This document shows, in pieces, positions 26,471-34,244 of a stretch of DNA of 64,000 nt. The translations under genes were made by a program, and so were the position numbers. This stretch comes from Bacteroidota bacterium (GTDB lineage: Bacteria; Bacteroidota; Rhodothermia; Rhodothermales; Rubricoccaceae), in assembly GCA_039821555.1 (NCBI GenBank), contig JBCBNX010000003.1, positions 124,001-188,000 of the forward strand, read 5' to 3'. Position 1 is the stretch's first letter. Every line of letters starts with the position of its first letter. The notes under the pieces are model-generated. The model made no database searches. It was not told where the DNA came from and saw only the letters and a list, made by a program, of their open reading frames with translations.

Positions 26471-27343
26471 CTAGCCCTGCGGGCCGTCCCATTCCGCGAC
26501 GCCCAATGCCTCAAGGCCGCCCTTGCGGATCGGCTCGCTGGCGTCGTTGAGGGCCTGGAAGCCGAAGTCGAGCCCGGCGATGGTGCGCATCGGCCGCTTG
26601 CCGTGCGGCATGTCGATGAGCTGGCTGAAGATGTCGACCACGATGTGCGCGTCGGTCGGGGCCTCGCCGTTGGCGAACAGGTCGCGCACGGTGCCTTCGA
26701 AGCCCTGGAAAAACTCGCCGACGTGCCCGTAGGCTGCCATCACCTCTTGGCGCGAGCCCTGCTTCATGTTCTCGAAGAAGCTCGTCTCGAACGGCCCCGG
26801 CTCAACGAGGACCACGTCGATGCCGAGCGGCGCGAGCTCGTAGCGCATCGCTTCGCTCAGGCCTTCGAGGCCCCACTTGCTGGCGTTGTAGACGCCGAAG
26901 CCTGGGAACGCGGCGCGGCCGGCCGTCGAGCTCACCTGGATGATGAGCCCGTCGCTCTGCGCGCGCATGCCGGGCAGGACCGCGTTGGCCACGCGCGCCG
27001 TGCCCACGATGTTGAGGTCGAGCTGCGCGAGGAACTCGTCGGCGGTGAAGGACTCGACAGGGCCGCCGTAGCCGTAGCCCGCGTTGTTGATGAGCACGTC
27101 CACGCCGTCCATCTCGCGCACGGCCTGCTGCACGCTCTCGTCGGAGGTGACGTCCATCTCGTGGACGGAGATCGAGACGCCCTCAGCGGCGGCGAAGTCG
27201 CGAAGCTCCTGTGCCTTGGCAGCGTTGCGCGCGTCCACGGCGCGCATCGTGGCGTAGACGTGGTGGCCTTTCTGGGCGAGGGTCTTCGCGGCGTCGAGAC
27301 CAAAGCCGCTGCTGCATCCGGTGATGAGGATCTTCTTCGACAT
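26471..27343 (-). CDS. Short-chain dehydrogenase/reductase
   Basis: A 290-residue classical SDR oxidoreductase. The nucleotide-binding motif TGCSSGFG is at residues 8-15, then NNAGYGYGGP, the catalytic serine in VSSTAGR and the YNASK active-site motif. PGPFETSF follows, as usual. The length of about 290 with an extended C-terminus is common in the subgroup labelled SDR family oxidoreductase with unknown substrates. It stands alone on the minus strand, between a repeat and a broken PhzF fragment. Confidence 0.93.
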   Translation of the reverse strand: MSKKILITGCSSGFGLDAAKTLAQKGHHVYATMRAVDARNAAKAQELRDFAAAEGVSISVHEMDVTSDESVQQAVREMDGVDVLINNAGYGYGGPVESFTADEFLAQLDLNIVGTARVANAVLPGMRAQSDGLIIQVSSTAGRAAFPGFGVYNASKWGLEGLSEAMRYELAPLGIDVVLVEPGPFETSFFENMKQGSRQEVMAAYGHVGEFFQGFEGTVRDLFANGEAPTDAHIVVDIFSQLIDMPHGKRPMRTIAGLDFGFQALNDASEPIRKGGLEALGVAEWDGPQG

Positions 27344-27540
27344 ACGTGTTCCTGGCAGAAGGTTGGGGAGAAATAACGCGGTCTGTGACCCCGAGGCAGG
27401 TGTGACGTTGCCACCCGCAGGGGGGCGGATTCCACAAGCCTATGCGGTGGCACTTCCCGTCAACGCCGACCACTCACGGACCACGCCCGCGCAGCGCCGG
27501 GGTTTCGCGTCGCGTCGCGAACCGAACGCCCGACGCCCCG

Positions 27541-27690
27541 CACCTTCATGAGGCCCTGGAGGTAGGGCTGCACGCAACCGCCGACGAGCGCTCGTGACGG
27601 CCCGTCGTGCTCGATCTGCCCCCAGAAGGATTCGCGGTCGCACTCGGACGATAGGCAAGCGTGCAGGATCGTCTTGCCTAGGCGCTCAGC
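27541..27690 (-). pseudogene. Fragment of a PhzF-family gene (C-terminal 50 codons)
   Basis: The minus-strand translation reads AERLGKTILHA, then a degenerate stretch, then GGCVQPYLQGLMKV. This lines up with the C-terminus of the intact PhzF protein encoded at 28565-29380 (ADRLGKTTLHA and GGYVQSYLQGVIEV). The DNA is also similar over about 150 bases. There is no N-terminal part; the HXXEE gene's 3' end overlaps it by 13 bases. The remaining bases to 27343 hold nothing I can identify. Confidence 0.75.
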
Positions 27691-28250
27691 CGCTGGAACC
27701 GCCACCGCACGTAGAAGACGATGACCGCGTGGAGGACGACGCCGACGGCAAGGCCGATGGCATGGTCGAGGCGGTCAACGCTGGGGGTGCGGCTGAGGAC
27801 CCAGAGCGTCGCCCCAGACACCGGAAGGAACAGCAGCGCCGCGGTGCCAGCCCCCGGGTTGTACGCACGGCGCACGAGCACCGGCACGACGTGCGCGACG
27901 GCGTTGATGAGCGTCGGATAGACGACGGCCAGCCCCAGACCGATGTCGTACGACGCGGCCCCGACGATCACGGCCGTGAAGAGCGCCCAGACCCCCACGA
28001 TGTTGATGACGAAGATCGCCGTGACGGGGAGCAGATCGCGCCCGCCGCCCATCACGTCGTTGACCCAGGTCCGGAAGCGGTCCCCGTCGTGCTCCTCGTA
28101 CTGGTGAACCTGGTACATCGGGAGGTGGAGATAGACGAGGACCAACGCCAGCGACGCGTCGCGCAGCAGCACCAAGCCGAGCGCCGTGATGACGAAGGCG
28201 GACAAGAAGCCGCCGTAGACCCAGTTGGAGGTCAACCGCTCGTACGACAT
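27678..28250 (-). CDS. HXXEE-domain membrane protein
   Basis: A 190-residue integral membrane protein with about five hydrophobic segments. It carries the family motif near residue 49 (HQYEEH, the HXXEE box), preceded by LVYLHLPMY. The HXXEE family is of unknown function; the conserved His/Glu residues suggest metal binding in or at the membrane. It lies between an intact PhzF gene and a PhzF fragment, so it may have been inserted into or replaced part of a second PhzF gene. Confidence 0.85.
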   Translation of the reverse strand: MSYERLTSNWVYGGFLSAFVITALGLVLLRDASLALVLVYLHLPMYQVHQYEEHDGDRFRTWVNDVMGGGRDLLPVTAIFVINIVGVWALFTAVIVGAASYDIGLGLAVVYPTLINAVAHVVPVLVRRAYNPGAGTAALLFLPVSGATLWVLSRTPSVDRLDHAIGLAVGVVLHAVIVFYVRWRFQRLSA

Positions 28251-28400
28251 GGTTCTTTCTCTGTGGTGGACGGGACGAGAGCCGGCTGATCAAAAGAACG
28301 CCACACGGCTATCTCTCCAAGTCCGCTCAATGAGTTGGGCTCGTGCCCTCCTGCACTTGATTCAGAGCCGAAGTCAGGCGAAGCCAATCTCTGGCGACTG

Positions 28401-28450
28401 TGGCGGTTCTCAGCATCGCTGAGATGCTGCATCGAGTTTAGCATGACAAG
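28401..28450. repeat. Intergenic hairpin element with TTGTCATGCT end
   Basis: On the minus strand the core begins TTGTCATGCTAAACTCG and continues into a hairpin, CAGCATC (28411-28417) paired with GATGCTG (28423-28429). Similar TGTCATGCTGAA-type elements are common between genes in Bacteroidota. An 82-codon open frame through it (28232-28480) is translated repeat and not a gene. The rest of the 28251-28564 gap shows nothing else. Confidence 0.6.
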
Positions 28451-28564
28451 TTGGAAGGTATACGACATGGTCGATACCACTTCACACGCAAGGTCCGCCT
28501 AGATCGAATGGGGAAACCAAACGCCGCATCGGGATCATACGCGGTAAGGACCCAGAATGGGCGC

Positions 28565-29380
28565 TCACACCTCGATGACGCCTTGGAGATAGGACTGCAC
28601 GTAGCCGCCGATGAGCGTCCGCGGCACGCCTCCGCGCTCGATCAGCTCGCAGAAGAGCTCGCCGCCACGCGGGGACGCCTGGTAGGCGTGCAGCGTCGTC
28701 TTGCCAAGGCGGTCGGCCCAGAGCGGCACGAGCGCGCAGTGGATCGAGCCGGTCACCGGGTCCTCGGTCATACTGGTCCCTTCCTCGGGCGCGAGGTAGC
28801 GCGAGACGAAGTCGTAGTCCTGCCCCGGTGCCGTCGGGACGAAGCCGATCATCTCGGAGCCGCGCATGAGATCGATCAACAGGCCGTAGTCTGGTTGCAG
28901 CGCACGGACCTGCGCTTCGTCCTCGAACACCGCGTAGTAGTTGATGCCCGCACGGAGGAACTCGTTGGGACGCCCGCCCAGTCCGGCGACGATGCGGTCG
29001 GTCAGCGTGGCCGGTTCGGCGGCGTAGGCAGGGAAGTCCATCACGAGTTGCTCGCCCTCCCAGTGGACGAGCAACTCGCCGCTCCGCGTGTGGAAGCGCA
29101 GGGGCCTGCGCTCCACGCCGAGGTGGTGAAACAGCACGAAGCCCGTGGCGAGCGTCGCGTGGCCACAGAGCGGGATCTCGAAGCTGGGTGTGAACCAGCG
29201 CAGGCGGTAGCTGCCGTCCAGGTTGGCGGAGACGAAGGCGGTCTCGGCGAGATTGTTCTCCGCTGCAATCGCCTGCAGCAGCGCGTCGTCCGGCCACGCT
29301 TCCAGCACGCACACCGCTGCCGGATTGCCCGCGAATTGCTGGCTAGCGAAGGCGTCGACTTGGTATAGGGGGATACGCAT
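28565..29380 (-). CDS. PhzF-family isomerase/epimerase
   Basis: A 271-residue protein of the PhzF/DAP-epimerase fold. The catalytic glutamate is in the conserved NLAETAFV at about residue 46. Other conserved parts are QVDAFASQQFAGNPAAVC, CGHATLATG, and MTEDPVTGSIHCAL. The start at 29380 (MRIPLYQVDAF) is the family start. Family members isomerise phenazine precursors or act on unknown small metabolites; no phenazine genes are nearby, so a general isomerase role is more likely. A broken copy of the C-terminus lies about 1 kb away. Confidence 0.92.
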   Translation of the reverse strand: MRIPLYQVDAFASQQFAGNPAAVCVLEAWPDDALLQAIAAENNLAETAFVSANLDGSYRLRWFTPSFEIPLCGHATLATGFVLFHHLGVERRPLRFHTRSGELLVHWEGEQLVMDFPAYAAEPATLTDRIVAGLGGRPNEFLRAGINYYAVFEDEAQVRALQPDYGLLIDLMRGSEMIGFVPTAPGQDYDFVSRYLAPEEGTSMTEDPVTGSIHCALVPLWADRLGKTTLHAYQASPRGGELFCELIERGGVPRTLIGGYVQSYLQGVIEV

Positions 29381-29394
29381 AGCCTGCGCGGCTG

Positions 29395-29874
29395 TCAGTG
29401 GGACGAAGCGCTTCGCTGTTCGAGATCTTCCACGATCCACTCTGCAAAGCCTTCTGAGCCTTCAGCGCCCACCAGGGTGCGAAAGTAGGGAAGCTCGGCC
29501 TGAAGCAAGGCACGTAGTTTCCTCTGAACGCCTCCGTCAGCTTCGGGATGCCGATGGTCTGTGCACACGACGAAGCCTGCGATGATGTCCAGCAACTCAG
29601 TACGAAGCTCGGCATCGCACTGCCGCAGCACATCCATGAGAAACGGGAAGGCGGGTACAGCTGCGGAGGAGACATAGGCATGCTGATGGCACAAACCGCA
29701 CCATAGGTTGTGGGAGGCCTCTAACGCGTCTGACTTCTCACCTAATGCCAGTCTTCGCAGCTGATTAGGCACGCTTACAGCGCTACCGTAGGCCGTGTGA
29801 TAGGAGTCCCATCTGATCGCATTCAGTCGCTCAGCGAAAGACGTTGCTTCGGGTGACGTCATGGAGCTAAACAC
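29395..29874 (-). CDS. Hypothetical HEAT-like helical protein
   Basis: A 159-residue, mainly helical protein. It resembles a widespread uncharacterised family that starts with a short Trp/His/Ala-Tyr-Gly motif (WDSYHTAYGSAVSVPNQLRRL), followed by alternating helices (ALEASHNLWCGLCHQ, AVPAFPFLMDVL). Such proteins are HEAT-like and are often found near polymorphic-toxin immunity genes, but no toxin is visible here. It may start at 29874 or at the second ATG, 29862. It lies 14 bases upstream of phzF. Confidence 0.65.
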   Translation of the reverse strand: MFSSMTSPEATSFAERLNAIRWDSYHTAYGSAVSVPNQLRRLALGEKSDALEASHNLWCGLCHQHAYVSSAAVPAFPFLMDVLRQCDAELRTELLDIIAGFVVCTDHRHPEADGGVQRKLRALLQAELPYFRTLVGAEGSEGFAEWIVEDLEQRSASSH

Positions 29875-29952
29875 CTAACCTCATCCCACTCCACGTGGAA
29901 AGCGACAACGTGCAGGTCGATGACCTTGTCTGCACAGAGCCGGGTTGAACGA

Positions 29953-30669
29953 TCACGCCGCCTTGCTGCGAACCCGCTGGATCGCCTGGCGCCAGAGGAT
30001 TTTCGGAATCGAGACCACGTCCCGTGGATTTCGCGCGGCCACGAACGCCTCCCGCTTCGCGGTGCGATAGATCTCCGGCGACGCCTTCGAGGGGTGACCG
30101 GCGTCCAGCGGCGGCTGCGGGTCGTACTCGATGGCGAGCTGCGTGACCTCGGCATGCGCCTGGCCGCACAGCTCCATGACGACGTCGAGCGCGAGGTCGA
30201 TGCCGGCGGACACGCCCGCCGCCGTGATGATCTTGCCCGACCGGACGATGCGCTCGTCGCGGCGTGCGTCTACGCCGAAGCCTTTCAGCACGCTCTGCGC
30301 CGCCCAGTGCGTCGTGGCAGGACGCCCCTTTAGAATGCCCGCCGCTGCGAGCACCAGCGCCCCCGTGCACACCGAGAGCGTCAGGGTGCTCGTCTCGTGG
30401 GCAGAGCGTACCCACTCAATCAGGGCGCGGTCTGCCATCGCCGTGGCGGTGTCGGCCGTCGATCCGGGGACGAGGAACAGGTCGGGGGCGGGCGTCTCGG
30501 CGAACGAGTGGGTGGCTCCCAGCACCAAGACGCCGCTGTCGGTCACCACCGGGCCCGGCGTGTTGCTGACAAACCGCAGATCCGCGTCGGGGATGGTACG
30601 CAGCACTTCGTACGGCCCGATTGCGTCCAGGGCCGTCATACCGTCGTACAGGACAATCGCTATCTGCAT
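29953..30669 (-). CDS. DJ-1/PfpI family protein, isonitrile hydratase-like
   Basis: A 238-residue class-I-glutamine-amidotransferase-fold protein. The nucleophilic cysteine is at residue 101 in SVCTGALVLA, and the conserved acidic residue follows IGPYE near residue 21. The N-terminal AIVLYDGMTALDAIGPYEVL matches the isonitrile hydratase/ThiJ-type subgroup, in which the same cysteine position is used. The C-terminal 40 residues are basic and add length over DJ-1 itself. It probably acts in the cytoplasm as a hydratase, glyoxalase or chaperone; which one cannot be told. Genes around it are on the same strand. Confidence 0.88.
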   Translation of the reverse strand: MQIAIVLYDGMTALDAIGPYEVLRTIPDADLRFVSNTPGPVVTDSGVLVLGATHSFAETPAPDLFLVPGSTADTATAMADRALIEWVRSAHETSTLTLSVCTGALVLAAAGILKGRPATTHWAAQSVLKGFGVDARRDERIVRSGKIITAAGVSAGIDLALDVVMELCGQAHAEVTQLAIEYDPQPPLDAGHPSKASPEIYRTAKREAFVAARNPRDVVSIPKILWRQAIQRVRSKAA

Positions 30670-30708
30670 CGTTCTAGGGGTGTCGTTCGGGGGGATTGCG
30701 GGGTCGAA

Positions 30709-31656
30709 TCACGCCGCCAGGAAAGCCGCGACGTGCGGATGGACAGCCTCGGCAAACTCGTCGTAGACCAGCAACTTTGCCCGGGGAATTGCGGTGAAGC
30801 CCGCGCACGCAGGGAAGGTTTCGGACATCGCCCGGCCTCGCTCGACGGGGAACGTTGGGTCGGCGGCCCCCCAGATGAGGCGAACGGGGAGGTCGAGCGT
30901 CGGGTGCAGGCGCGCGAAGTCGTCGATGCGGCCCCAGTCGAGGCCTTGGAGGTACTTCGCCAATCCGCGCGCCTTCGTCGGCGAGGCGATGACGGGGTCG
31001 AGGATGTAGCGCCTGAAGTCACCGTCGAGGAGCGCGGGGTCGGCGTAGCAGCCGCCGAAGCCCATCGCAGAGCGACGGAAGGCGCGGGCGCGGAAGAGTG
31101 GGGCGAAGAGCCGGTGCGCGCCGGGGACCCGCACCAGCTGGGCGTAGAACGGAATCCACGGCGGCCGGTGGCCGGGGATCTCGGTGTTGAAGAGCAGGAG
31201 GCGGTCGAGCCGCGCGCGGCCGGGAGCCTGCCCCGGACCGGATCCGGGGTCGGCGAGGTGCCGCGCGATAGACGCGCCGGTGTCGTGGGCGACCACAGCG
31301 TAGCGGTCGAGGCCGAGCCCGGTGGCCATCTCGGCGAGTGTCGCAGCCTGACCGGGGAACGAGAAGTCGGTGCGGGCGCTCCAGCGGCTCTCGCCCGTGC
31401 CGGGCAGGTCGATCACGATGCACGTGTGGGCGTTGCGCAGCCGGTAGGCGAGCGCGCGGTACGTGAAGCCGTTGAACGGCCAGCCGTGCACGAACACGAC
31501 GGGCGGGCCGGTGCCGAACCGGCGGTAGGCGACTTCGGCCCCCGAGGTGACCGCGTAGCGCACGGGCTGGGCGAGAAAGAACGCCGTCGCCTCGGCGCGC
31601 AGCGGGTCCGTACCCGCGTTGTGGCCCGGTGTCTGGGTCGAGGTCGTAGGTACCAT
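30709..31656 (-). CDS. Alpha/beta hydrolase with Asp nucleophile (haloalkane dehalogenase/epoxide hydrolase-like)
   Basis: A roughly 315-residue alpha/beta hydrolase. The oxyanion-hole motif is HGWPFNG and the nucleophile elbow is AHDTGASIAR, with aspartate in place of serine. Aspartate here is the hallmark of haloalkane and fluoroacetate dehalogenases and epoxide hydrolases. The cap domain appears around the Pro-rich middle. The late part reads VRLIWGAADPTFPVE. I chose the ATG at 31656, which has a purine-rich AGAGGG 9 bases upstream; the ATG at 31683 is also possible. The substrate is not known. Confidence 0.87.
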   Translation of the reverse strand: MVPTTSTQTPGHNAGTDPLRAEATAFFLAQPVRYAVTSGAEVAYRRFGTGPPVVFVHGWPFNGFTYRALAYRLRNAHTCIVIDLPGTGESRWSARTDFSFPGQAATLAEMATGLGLDRYAVVAHDTGASIARHLADPGSGPGQAPGRARLDRLLLFNTEIPGHRPPWIPFYAQLVRVPGAHRLFAPLFRARAFRRSAMGFGGCYADPALLDGDFRRYILDPVIASPTKARGLAKYLQGLDWGRIDDFARLHPTLDLPVRLIWGAADPTFPVERGRAMSETFPACAGFTAIPRAKLLVYDEFAEAVHPHVAAFLAA

Positions 31657-31722
31657 GAGTGGACCCTCTGTTTGCCTTGCCATGCAAAGCCATGCTACGC
31701 TGGCGCGCTGGTGCGCTGGACA

Positions 31723-32733
31723 CTACAAGGTGCGCTGGCCGTAGGTATCGATCATCACGTAGGGATACAGCTCCGGCAGCACGCTGGCCGCGTCGAGGGC
31801 GGCGACCTCCTCGGGCGTGAGGTCGAGGGCGGCCGCGCCGAGGTTGTCGTCGAGCTGCGCCATCGTGCGGGCGCCGAGGATGACGCTCGACACCCACGGC
31901 TTCGCGCGGAGCCAGGCGAGGGCGACCTGCGCATAACTCGCCCCGCGCGCCTCCGCCACATGCCCGACGACATCCAGCGTATCCCAGTTGCGCCCTACCG
32001 AGCGGCGCTCCCACGACTCGGCCTGCTCCTCCGATGCCGTCGCGATGCGGCCCTCCGTCGGGCGCTCGCCGCGTTGGTACTTGCCCGAGAGGAACCCGCC
32101 GCCGAGCGGCCCCCACGGCACGAGGCCGATGCCCTCAGACACGAACAGGTCCTCGAACTCGTACTCGATGTCGCGCTGGACGAGGCTGTACTGGTACTGC
32201 CCGGCGATGAAGCGGTCGGTGCTGCGCGCGTCGCTGATGGTGAGCGCCTTCATCACCTGCCAGGCCTTGAAGTTCGAGACGCCGAGGTAGCGCACGTCGC
32301 CCTGACGGACGAGGTCGTCGAGCGCGCGCATCGTCTCGTCGAGCGGCGTGAAGGGGTCCCAGCAGTGGACGTAGAGTACGTCAATCACGTCGGTGTCGAG
32401 GCGCCGCAGGCTCGCGTGGACGCCGTGCATGATGTGGTGGCGCGAGAGGCCCTGGTCGTTCTTGCCGGGGCCGGTCGGGAAACGCACCTTCGTCGCGAGG
32501 ATCACCTCGTCGCGGCGGTCCTTGATGGCCCGGCCGGTGATCTCCTCGGAGCGTCCCTGCGCGTAGCCGTCCGCCGTGTCGATGAAGTTGCCACCCGCGC
32601 CGAGGAAGCGGTGGATCATGCGCGTGGCATCCTCAGGACCCGTGCTGCGCGGCCCGGCCTCGCCGAAGATCATCGTGCCGAGGCACAGGTCGGAGACGAG
32701 GAAGCCGCTGTTGCCGAGGCGTCGAAATTGCAT
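31723..32733 (-). CDS. Aldo/keto reductase
   Basis: A 336-residue NADPH-dependent aldo/keto reductase, related to the YajO/oxidoreductase group. Tetrad motifs are DTADGYAQG (Asp, Tyr), ILATKVRFP (Lys) and VLYVHCWDPFTPLD (His). The C-terminus has VSSVILGARTMAQLDDNLGA, the cofactor-binding segment. The start is at 32733 (MQFRRLGNSGFLVSDLCLGT), the usual family start; the longer frame is unlike the family. It lies about 70 bases upstream of the hydrolase gene and may be co-transcribed with it. Confidence 0.93.
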   Translation of the reverse strand: MQFRRLGNSGFLVSDLCLGTMIFGEAGPRSTGPEDATRMIHRFLGAGGNFIDTADGYAQGRSEEITGRAIKDRRDEVILATKVRFPTGPGKNDQGLSRHHIMHGVHASLRRLDTDVIDVLYVHCWDPFTPLDETMRALDDLVRQGDVRYLGVSNFKAWQVMKALTISDARSTDRFIAGQYQYSLVQRDIEYEFEDLFVSEGIGLVPWGPLGGGFLSGKYQRGERPTEGRIATASEEQAESWERRSVGRNWDTLDVVGHVAEARGASYAQVALAWLRAKPWVSSVILGARTMAQLDDNLGAAALDLTPEEVAALDAASVLPELYPYVMIDTYGQRTL

Positions 32734-32777
32734 GGAGGCGATGGAGCTATGGGGTGCTTTGGATACGAGAGGACAAG

Positions 32778-34073
32778 CTACCGAACGGACACCGCGCCCC
32801 ACGTTGGCCCGAGCCAGCGTACTAGCCAGGCCGTGACCTCAGGGCTTCTCAGCAAGGCCAGGTGCCCCGTTTCCGTCACCAGCTGGCGGTGGCTCGCCCT
32901 GATGTCCAGGCTTGCATCAGAACGGCTATCCTCTCCGAGCGCACTGGCGACTGGAACGAGGCCGTCGCCCACGAGGGTCTCTACCCATGAGCGAGAACCC
33001 AGGGAGTCACCCGGGGGGGAGGGCGCTGCAGGCTCGTCTACGCTGTCGCCCAGCGTTCCAGCGATCGCGTACCAGGCAATGTCCGTGGGTAGCGGTATCG
33101 GTGCCACTCGGCCTGCTACACGCCCCCAGCGCAGATCGGTAATGCCTGCGCTTCGCACGGCACCGATCCTCGCGTAGGGCGCGGTAAACGGAGAGAGGTC
33201 CAGCACCGCATCGACCCAGCCGCCGAGGCGTTCCAGCGGGGCTCCGTGATGGGGCGTTCCGAGACACACGACGCGCCGCAGGTACGGTCGCCAGCCTAGC
33301 GCCGCGTCGCACCCGAGGGCATCCGCGTGGTGCAGCGCACTGCGAACGACTAGCCCGCCCATGCTGTGGGCGACCACGGCGATCTCGTCCACCGGCGCGG
33401 GCCAGCGAGCGCAGAGCGCCGAGAGCAGCCGGGCGAGACGGCGACCGTTCTCCGCGATGGACCGTCCCGTGTTGTAGCGGACCCGCACAGGCGTGTAGCC
33501 CCGCGCCTCCAGGGCCTCAGCATGGCTGGACCCCTCCGGCTCGTGTTGGGCGGCCGCGTCCCAAGCTCGCTCGTCCATGCATAGCCCGTGGACCAAGAGC
33601 GCAATCCGGCTGGTCGCCTCGGGCACATCGAAGGACTCGGGCACACCGAAGAGCTCGGGCGCCTCCTCAGCTTCCAGCGACGATTCGCAGACCAGAGGCC
33701 GCCCCCGTACGTGGAGCGACATCGGCGTTGCGAGCGGGTTGCCCGTTGCCGAGAGATAGTCGCCGACGACCCCGTTGAGCACCGCCCGGAGAGTTGGAAC
33801 GCTTAGCCTGGGGTTCTCCACATCGCTCGGCTCTGCAGCGGCGTCCACCGCAAGGGCAGCGCCATGCCCGACGAGGTGCGTGGTGCCTCGTACGGCGGCG
33901 TAGATGTGTCCGGTGAGGCCTCGCGTCCGGCCTGGCACGCGAGCCGGCACCCCCAGCACCGTCCATACCGCCTGATGCGACGCTTCGACGAGGTCCGTCA
34001 CGCCGAGGACGGCGTCCGTCGCCAGCCGGACGGCGCCGTTCAGGTCTGAGAGGAAACGAGGAGAGCGAAGCAC
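32778..34073 (-). CDS. Alpha/beta-fold lipase/esterase (PGAP1-like)
   Basis: A hydrolase of about 430 residues with the serine nucleophile in VVAHSMGGLVVRSAL and an oxyanion region in LLVHGLCMDERAWDAAA. It also has CLGTPHHGAPLERLGGW, characteristic of PGAP1/GPI-inositol-deacylase and bacterial lipase-like proteins, and a late SHRQLVTETGHLALLRSPEV that supplies the catalytic His. The frame is open to an ATG at 34193, but those first 40 residues are Arg/Pro-rich and cross a hairpin. A GTG at 34073 (before LRSPRFLSDLNG) gives a better start. The N-terminal 120 residues are Ala/Val-rich with no clear domain. Confidence 0.8.
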   Translation of the reverse strand: MLRSPRFLSDLNGAVRLATDAVLGVTDLVEASHQAVWTVLGVPARVPGRTRGLTGHIYAAVRGTTHLVGHGAALAVDAAAEPSDVENPRLSVPTLRAVLNGVVGDYLSATGNPLATPMSLHVRGRPLVCESSLEAEEAPELFGVPESFDVPEATSRIALLVHGLCMDERAWDAAAQHEPEGSSHAEALEARGYTPVRVRYNTGRSIAENGRRLARLLSALCARWPAPVDEIAVVAHSMGGLVVRSALHHADALGCDAALGWRPYLRRVVCLGTPHHGAPLERLGGWVDAVLDLSPFTAPYARIGAVRSAGITDLRWGRVAGRVAPIPLPTDIAWYAIAGTLGDSVDEPAAPSPPGDSLGSRSWVETLVGDGLVPVASALGEDSRSDASLDIRASHRQLVTETGHLALLRSPEVTAWLVRWLGPTWGAVSVR

Positions 34074-34172
34074 GCAAACGCGAGGGTAAGGGCATGGGCG
34101 GAGATGGCTTCTGGAACGCGCGCTGCGGAAAAGGTGCCCACCCTCGGGCGATTGCGCCGCGTGCCGTGGCAA

Positions 34173-34218
34173 CGCACGCCGCCCCGCCAGCATGTAGCCA
34201 GCGGGGCGGCGGTGTGCG
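34173..34218 (-). terminator. Long GC-rich hairpin after the T9SS cargo gene
   Basis: Arms GCCGCCCCGC (34178-34187) and GCGGGGCGGC (34201-34210) are extended by ACGCAC/GTGCGT outside. It lies 27 bases after the stop of the gene at 34245. There is no T-run, so termination would need another factor or the hairpin may protect the 3' end. Confidence 0.5.
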
Positions 34219-34244
34219 TCCCCACGAGGAGATAGGCTGCAGAC

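Noticed and set aside
28232..28480. An 82-codon minus-strand frame before the HXXEE gene
   Set aside because: Most of it is the translated intergenic repeat at 28401-28450.
30397..33177. A 926-codon plus-strand frame over the DJ-1, hydrolase and aldo/keto reductase genes
   Set aside because: It crosses three well-identified minus-strand genes and has no family motif.
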